Source of the DNA: a virus
Strand: one strand, 5' to 3'
IMG/VR virus record: IMGVR_UViG_3300032293_001706
Span: 1 to 64,000 of that record
Length of the DNA stretch: 64,000 bases
Translations under genes and position numbers: made by a program
Shown here: piece by piece, positions 58,755-64,000 of the stretch
How positions within the stretch are numbered: position 1 is the stretch's first letter
Layout: each line of letters begins with the position of its first letter
Notes under the pieces: model-generated
The model's input: the letters and a program-made list of their open reading frames with translations, nothing else
The model's database searches: none
Told to the model about the DNA's origin: nothing

Positions 58755-59554
58755 TTACTTGAATTTTTTAAATTATATTTATTTACTATTTTTTCGTATT
58801 CATATTTTATATCATCACACGAACCAATAGGTAACGTTTCAATGTTTAAATATTTTTGACTGTGTGTTATGTGAATGTACCTAAATGGTTCCAAACAAAT
58901 AAAATAACCACATTTAAATTTATTTTTTGAAAAAAGTTTAAAGATATTAAAGTTAACTGCATATTTCTGTGTATCAGGGTGTTCGATTGTTCTATAATCT
59001 CTGAAACCAAATTTTTCCATAATATCGATTAACGTCTCTTTCTTCCAAATCGATGGATTAACATTATATGGGTATCCTTTATTTTCAGTATCTATATTTG
59101 ATGATTTTATGTAATATAAATCATTATCATTTATTTCGTGACTCTTAATACTATCAAAATCGTAGGCTAATTGAAAATCAACTCTGTCGTAATTATTTTC
59201 ACGTAAAAAGTTAAACATACTTTTAATTTTTTCTTTATCAATATAAAATACAATATCATTATCATGTATGAAAATAAAATAATCATACGGAACGTCTTTA
59301 ATTGTATTTAGTAATCTATATCCATACGGTAACGAATCATCGTAAAAAATAACTTTTTCAAAATTATTATAAATACCACTAAGGTCATCGTCATTTTTAT
59401 TTATGATTAAAATCATCTCCCCACAATCTTTCAAATAATCAATTTGTATTTTTAATACTTCTAAGAAAGAAGAATGACTATAAATAACAATCTTTAAATT
59501 ATTATCAAGCGGTTTATCAGACAATTCAAATTTTTTTATATCAAATGTTATCAT
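58745..59554 (-). CDS. Glycosyltransferase-like protein A (paralogue of 60476)
   Basis: 269 residues. LKIVIYSHSSFLEVLKIQID, VIFYDDSLPYGYRLLNTIKD, DYFIFIHDNDIVFYIDKEKI with the DxD motif, and YPYNVNPSIWKKETLIDIME. Shares these blocks with the protein at 60476, so the two arose by duplication and are separated by an exostosin-like gene. Probably add related sugars in sequence. Confidence 0.72.
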   Translation of the reverse strand: MITFDIKKFELSDKPLDNNLKIVIYSHSSFLEVLKIQIDYLKDCGEMILIINKNDDDLSGIYNNFEKVIFYDDSLPYGYRLLNTIKDVPYDYFIFIHDNDIVFYIDKEKIKSMFNFLRENNYDRVDFQLAYDFDSIKSHEINDNDLYYIKSSNIDTENKGYPYNVNPSIWKKETLIDIMEKFGFRDYRTIEHPDTQKYAVNFNIFKLFSKNKFKCGYFICLEPFRYIHITHSQKYLNIETLPIGSCDDIKYEYEKIVNKYNLKNSSKWK

Positions 59555-60474
59555 TTTTGGTAAGTAGTGTTACGGATTTTATCAACCCAATATTTTAGGG
59601 TAATTCGTTCATAGTTAAATTCTTTATTTTTAAAGTCATCAATTGTCTTGTTCAATAACTCTTGAGTAATTTCGCTCCAATCATTTACTATTAGTACAGG
59701 TAAATCTTTATATAAAGTATCTAATTGGGACTTCTTTACAATCACAATTGTTCCTAACATTAATGCTTCCCATGTTCTGTGACAATCCATACCGTGGCCC
59801 ATTGGCGAAACTGTAAACGCATAATCCGCATTTTTTTTCCAAGTAGATTCTCTATCTACTAATGATGGTTCATAATAAATTAAATCTTTGGGTATTTTAT
59901 TAATTGCGTCTTGCCTTGGGTTACCAAATTCTGAATAGGTAACAAAATGAAAATTAGAATAACATTTAGGTAGTCTTTGATAAAATTCTCCCGCATTTTT
60001 TCTAATGTTGGTTAACATATTTTCCTGTTCTTTTGGTGTCATTGCTTGATTGCTCCATCCGCAAAACTCACCAAACGTTAAAGAATGAAAATTTACACCA
60101 ATTGGAATTAATGAAAATTTATTATGATAGTTTTCATTACAATTCACAGAATACCAATGAATTATTCTATCATCGTTAATTAGATTATTAAAAGTGTGTA
60201 AATCTATTAAATCGTCAGGCATTGTTTCATCCCCATCACCAGTAATTAAAATAAATTTATAATTCAAGTAAGGAAATACTTGATGTATAAATTGTCTAAA
60301 AAAAGCAAATTTAATATAAATACAATCACCATCTTTACCTTTTAGTAGTTTATTGAAGTCATGAGTAATTTTATATGGTTCTTTGTGATACGTTATTATA
60401 TTATTTTCGTCTAAAGATAATAACATTCCGACACTGGATATGTATTCACATTCTTTTAATTGTTCTAAGCTCAT
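59551..60474 (-). CDS. Exostosin-like glycosyltransferase
   Basis: 307 residues. KCYSNFHFVTYSEFGNPRQD, WKKNADYAFTVSPMGHGMDC-HRTWEALMLGTIVIVK and LPVLIVNDWSEITQELLNKT match the exostosin/GT47-like donor-binding pattern (SP-G-G-DCHR-WEAL). Four-nt overlaps with both neighbours or close spacing indicate one operon. Confidence 0.78.
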   Translation of the reverse strand: MSLEQLKECEYISSVGMLLSLDENNIITYHKEPYKITHDFNKLLKGKDGDCIYIKFAFFRQFIHQVFPYLNYKFILITGDGDETMPDDLIDLHTFNNLINDDRIIHWYSVNCNENYHNKFSLIPIGVNFHSLTFGEFCGWSNQAMTPKEQENMLTNIRKNAGEFYQRLPKCYSNFHFVTYSEFGNPRQDAINKIPKDLIYYEPSLVDRESTWKKNADYAFTVSPMGHGMDCHRTWEALMLGTIVIVKKSQLDTLYKDLPVLIVNDWSEITQELLNKTIDDFKNKEFNYERITLKYWVDKIRNTTYQK

Positions 60475-60475
60475 A

Positions 60476-61240
60476 TTATTTGTACCATTTATTTGAATTT
60501 ATTAAATTATATTTTTTTACTATTTTCATATATTCATTACTTATATCGGCATAGGATTGGTTATAAACAGTAACAAAATTTACGTTTAAAGGTAAAAGTT
60601 TACCATTATGACTAATGTGTAGAAATTTATATTGTTGAATACAGTTAAAATATCCGCATCGTAAAAAATCATTAGTATTAATTTTAAAAATTTTATATTT
60701 TTTACAAAAAGACTGGACAGCATAATCTTCAATTGTTCTATAATTTCTATCTTTGAATTTGTCCATAATTTCAATCAAAGTTTCTTTTTTCCAAATCGAT
60801 GGGTTCACATTATATATATAATCTTTTTCATTTGTTTCCCTAACTAATTTAATATTATCAGAATAGTTAATAATATCTTTATCTATAATGTTATCGGTAT
60901 ATTTCAAATCGATTCTATCAAAATTTTTATCTATCATAAACTCTAATATTTGCTCTAAAAATTCTAAATTTACATCTAACAATATATCTATATCGTGAGA
61001 AAATAAAAAATAGTCAAACTTATAAAGTTTTAAACATTCTAAAAGTCTTTCAGCATATGGTAAACCATCATCGTAAAAAATTATTTCATCGTAAAATTTA
61101 TATATGTCATTTAAATTTTGATTGTTATTATTAATGAATAAAACTTTATTGACAAAATCTTTTTCTTTAATAAAATCTGTTTGTATTTTTAATATATCAT
61201 GGTATGATGAATGTGTGTAAATAATGATAGGTACTTTCAT
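60476..61240 (-). CDS. Glycosyltransferase-like protein B (paralogue of 58745)
   Basis: 254 residues: VPIIIYTHSSYHDILKIQTD, IIFYDDGLPYAERLLECLKL, DYFLFSHDIDILLDVNLEFL (DxD), YIYNVNPSIWKKETLIEIMD. Same block order as the 58745 product with moderate divergence. The N-terminal THSS and the YNVNPSIWKKETL block are shared almost exactly. Confidence 0.72.
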   Translation of the reverse strand: MKVPIIIYTHSSYHDILKIQTDFIKEKDFVNKVLFINNNNQNLNDIYKFYDEIIFYDDGLPYAERLLECLKLYKFDYFLFSHDIDILLDVNLEFLEQILEFMIDKNFDRIDLKYTDNIIDKDIINYSDNIKLVRETNEKDYIYNVNPSIWKKETLIEIMDKFKDRNYRTIEDYAVQSFCKKYKIFKINTNDFLRCGYFNCIQQYKFLHISHNGKLLPLNVNFVTVYNQSYADISNEYMKIVKKYNLINSNKWYK

Positions 61241-62451
61241 AAGGGTTTAATTTTTTTTTCAAATTTTTTTATGTTTAAAATCCAAGGGGAATTTAAACCA
61301 TTGTCTAATTTTTTACAATGTTTAGCATTTTCCGTTTTAACTTCAAATTTAGATTCTTTATTCCATCCTGATACAAAATCACTGGAATATATTATTTTTA
61401 ATTGATTATTGTTAATTTCAATAATTTCACCGATAACATCCCCGCATTTTACTCTCATATTAGATTTAAATTTAGTTTTTTCGTAGTGTTTGGTTTCTTC
61501 AAAGAAAGTTGTGATAACATTACTAAAACAGTATGTAAATCTTTTATTTATTTTTAAAAATTCTGGAGAATTAATAGAAATTAAATTAGTTTCTTTTTTA
61601 CTAAAAAGAACATTACATAATCCTCCACCAATTGCACCTATAACATTTTCGGCTTTTGAAAACATAAGTATTTTTTCTTTAGTTGTTAAAAGTTCTGTAA
61701 ATACTTCAGTATACCCTTTATTTTCTAAAAAGGAAACTAATTCGTCCTCATTTATTAGCTTTCTTCTATCAGTATAATTAGTACCTATATTTAAATAGTT
61801 ACCATGTTTATGGCTCCTTCTAGAAACATATATGTTTTTAGGTCTATCAATATTATCATCAACAACACTTTCTACTATTCTACTATAAAAATGATATATT
61901 TCTTTTCTTGGGGGTAAATTAGAATCAATACCATGTGTGTAAGAATCAGAGATATATATTTCAGAGTATTGAGTGTTTGGTTTAATTAAAACAATATCTT
62001 CTTTTGTTATTCCTAATATTTCTAAAAATTCACAAACAAAAGGATAAAAATGATTTTTATCCTTATTTGGATAATTCATTAATAACTTCAGGTTAGGTAT
62101 GTTATTTTTTAATTGAAAAAATGAAATTAAATATGGTAGTGTATCATAAATGAAATGGAAGTAATTATCAGTATTATATACAAAAAAAAATACAGGATTT
62201 GTATATACTTCATCCTGTTTAATAATTTCCGTATTTATTTTGAAATAATCATTTATTTTTTGTAAAGACATTATTTTTTCGTTTATGGGATTAATGTGAC
62301 CATTACTCTCCGAATAGAATCTAATATTTGGATAAAATAAATTATATCCAGCGGATGTCAAATTTTCAAATCTAAAGATTGAAATCTCTCTATTATTTTC
62401 ATCCTTTTCAAAAATAGTTTTATATTTAGTAAACGTATCGTATTTTTTCAT
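61237..62451 (-). CDS. Glycosyltransferase family 61-like protein
   Basis: 404 residues. The GT61 (DUF563) core is seen as KNIYVSRRSHKHGNYLNIGT, ENKGYTEVFTELLTTKEKIL and KAENVIGAIGGGLCNVLFSK, followed by ETNLISINSPEF. The C-terminal 80 residues (MRVKCGDVIGEIIEINNNQL, KIIYSSDFVSGWNKESKFEV) look like an added SH3-like beta domain. Confidence 0.78.
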   Translation of the reverse strand: MKKYDTFTKYKTIFEKDENNREISIFRFENLTSAGYNLFYPNIRFYSESNGHINPINEKIMSLQKINDYFKINTEIIKQDEVYTNPVFFFVYNTDNYFHFIYDTLPYLISFFQLKNNIPNLKLLMNYPNKDKNHFYPFVCEFLEILGITKEDIVLIKPNTQYSEIYISDSYTHGIDSNLPPRKEIYHFYSRIVESVVDDNIDRPKNIYVSRRSHKHGNYLNIGTNYTDRRKLINEDELVSFLENKGYTEVFTELLTTKEKILMFSKAENVIGAIGGGLCNVLFSKKETNLISINSPEFLKINKRFTYCFSNVITTFFEETKHYEKTKFKSNMRVKCGDVIGEIIEINNNQLKIIYSSDFVSGWNKESKFEVKTENAKHCKKLDNGLNSPWILNIKKFEKKIKPL

Positions 62452-63188
62452 AAATTTAATTTATTTTTTTCAAAAAAAGATTCGTATGGATAGCAATTAA
62501 CATCTTCAATTATTTGTTCCATATAGTTATCAAATATACCTCTATAATTACTATTATTATCTAATACATATTTTTGATTATATATAAAATCTCTATTAAA
62601 TAATGAATATTTTCCAATACCTGATTTAATATGGTCATGTCTTAAATCTGAAATTATATTAGTTATTCCTTCCAAATATAAATCATTAATTTTATATCCT
62701 TTTTTTAAACATCTAAATATAATATCACCATCTTCTTCACCAAAACCTAAAAGTCTTTCATCAAAATAACCGATTGAATCTAAAAAACTTTTGGATATTA
62801 AAAAATGAGAAAATGAATTATTAATTCTTGTTATACCTGAAAAATTAACATTTTCAATGTAGTTTGAAATTTTCAAAAAAAAGTCATTAGAGTTAATATC
62901 TAAATCATCATTTAACATTAGTATATTATTTTCATTTGAATGGACTGCGATTGTATTCCACATTTTTGACAACCCTCTTGTTTCTGTGAAAAAAATAGGA
63001 TAAATATTAAGATTGGTCATACATAAATTAAGTATTTTTAATCTATACTCTTCAGAAAAATTACCTGATTCTTCACCGTTTATACATAGAAATATCCTAT
63101 TACTATTAAATTTTCTAATTTTTCTTACTAAATTTTCTAAAAGACTAAACCTTTTAGAAAAAGTTGTTATACCTATAGCATATTTCAT
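62448..63188 (-). CDS. Glycosyltransferase, GT2-like
   Basis: 246 residues: YAIGITTFSKRFSLLENLVR, IFLCINGEESGNFSEEYRLK, ILMLNDDLDINSNDFFLKIS (DD-x-D metal motif), LLGFGEEDGDIIFRCLKKGY (typical ED acceptor motif of GT2 chain-forming enzymes). Overlaps neighbours by 4 nt and 1 nt. Confidence 0.8.
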   Translation of the reverse strand: MKYAIGITTFSKRFSLLENLVRKIRKFNSNRIFLCINGEESGNFSEEYRLKILNLCMTNLNIYPIFFTETRGLSKMWNTIAVHSNENNILMLNDDLDINSNDFFLKISNYIENVNFSGITRINNSFSHFLISKSFLDSIGYFDERLLGFGEEDGDIIFRCLKKGYKINDLYLEGITNIISDLRHDHIKSGIGKYSLFNRDFIYNQKYVLDNNSNYRGIFDNYMEQIIEDVNCYPYESFFEKNKLNL

Positions 63189-63991
63189 TATAAATACTCC
63201 TCCCCAAATGTTACAAGATTTTTATTGTAGTGTTTTTTAATAAACTCAACATAACCCTTTTTTTCCGCTAAAGAATCAAAAAATGACAAATCTATATTAA
63301 TACCATTAATTAAGCTGTCATTCATTTTTTGAGGACTGAAATTTAGATTATTTACAACACTATCATATCTTTGATTTATTGTTTGTATACTATGATTATA
63401 ATTTACCAATTCATAGTGTTTATACCATAATTGTTTTAAAGCGTAAAATTTACGATTACAAGATTGTAAATGTATTATACCAATATCCTTGGTTTGTAGT
63501 TTTGGTAAATTTACGGTTGGGGTTCGCGGAGTGTGGTATTTCCAAGCTGAAATATCCATATTTGAAATTTTTGACGTAGGTAAAACAAAAGAACGATAAT
63601 TATTTGTATATGCGTTATCGGTTCTATAATACTCTAAAGAGTTTACACAATTATACCAATAAAGCCAAACATCTGAAGACTGAAATAAGTTTAAATACAT
63701 ATTAAAGTCTTTGATAAAATTACTTGTCATCAATTCATCAGAGTCTAATGATACTATATAATCAACCTTATGTTTTTTTGATATATCTATCATTCTTTGT
63801 CTTTGGAACCCTTCATTAAATTTATTTAATTTATCATTAATTATTATTATTTTTTCATTATCTAAATGATTCTTAATTACTTGAATTGTGGAATCCGTTG
63901 AATTATCATCATAAAATATGAAAAGGTCTATCGGGTAATTCTTCCAAATGGGTAAAACATTATCTAATAATATTTCTTCATTTTTTACCAT
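63188..63991 (-). CDS. Glycosyltransferase, GT2-like, probably 5'-truncated by the window
   Basis: 267 residues from ATG 63991. MVKNEEILLDNVLPIWKNYP, DLFIFYDDNSTDSTIQVIKN and VDYIVSLDSDELMTSNFIKD (DSD metal motif) are GT2 signatures. In this family the VKNEE block usually lies about ten residues inside the protein, and the frame stays open to the window edge (I-N-C before the Met), so the true start is probably outside. Confidence 0.78.
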   Translation of the reverse strand: MVKNEEILLDNVLPIWKNYPIDLFIFYDDNSTDSTIQVIKNHLDNEKIIIINDKLNKFNEGFQRQRMIDISKKHKVDYIVSLDSDELMTSNFIKDFNMYLNLFQSSDVWLYWYNCVNSLEYYRTDNAYTNNYRSFVLPTSKISNMDISAWKYHTPRTPTVNLPKLQTKDIGIIHLQSCNRKFYALKQLWYKHYELVNYNHSIQTINQRYDSVVNNLNFSPQKMNDSLINGINIDLSFFDSLAEKKGYVEFIKKHYNKNLVTFGEEYL

Positions 63992-64000
63992 ACAATTTAT

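Overview
The window is part of the genome of a large tailed phage with T4-like (myovirus) head genes, probably infecting a Bacteroidota host. The phage call rests on an ordered head module on the + strand: large terminase (26.2 kb), portal with an intein (28.0 kb), prohead protease (32.8 kb), acidic scaffold (33.8 kb) and a gp23-type major capsid protein (35.2 kb). A gp55-like late sigma factor and a gp5-like baseplate protein lie on the - strand. The host call rests on three things: start codons without Shine-Dalgarno sequences, promoters of the Bacteroidota form TTTG-N19/20-TAnnTTTG, and a phage bS21 of Bacteroidota type. DNA is AT-rich (about 30% G+C by eye).

Layout. 0-3 kb (-): an RNA-repair set (kinase, metallophosphoesterase, Rnl1-type ligase) in which a GIY-YIG endonuclease gene cuts the ligase into two ORFs. 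3-9.7 kb (+): virion-type proteins of unknown role, several with a short N-terminal helix ending in (I/L)xE, the site type apparently used by the prohead protease. 9.7-12.2 kb (-): tRNA-Leu(UAA), a three-way-junction RNA, HNH nuclease, a pyrimidine-dimer-glycosylase-like protein, a zinc-motif protein and a tmRNA. 12.2-18.4 kb: a virion-type protein, an M20-like peptidase, a ClpC-like ATPase encoded as two ORFs joined by an atypically split intein, a divergent UVR-motif protein and a KTSC protein. 18.4-37 kb (+): array-bearing ORF 1, structural proteins, tandem LRR-like genes and the head module, with rpsU and a holin-like gene on the other strand. 37-48.4 kb: an EDxHD homing endonuclease, array-bearing ORF 2, baseplate/tail genes and the late sigma factor. 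48.4-64 kb (-): glycosyltransferases and sugar-metabolism genes, plus PhoH, running off the window.

The most unusual feature is a set of CRISPR-like repeat-spacer arrays inside the reading frames of two paralogous phage genes (18.7-19.8 kb and, on the other strand, 41.2-41.7 kb). Repeats are 36 bp and spacers exactly 30 bp. Spacers are mostly unrelated to one another and on average richer in G+C than the surroundings. Repeats are identical within an array but differ between arrays, and each array ends in a repeat conserved only over its first 16-18 bp. Because 36+30=66 bp, the array is translated as 22-residue units (12 constant, 10 variable). No cas gene is visible. Whether these are phage mini-CRISPR arrays that use host Cas proteins, or a hypervariable protein repeat that mimics one, cannot be decided from sequence alone.

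Regulation appears two-tiered. Host-type promoters precede the nucleic-acid-repair genes, the peptidase, tRNA and tmRNA, while a short motif, ATATTTAT(A/T), sits just upstream of most structural-gene starts and is the candidate late promoter read by the gp55-like sigma factor.
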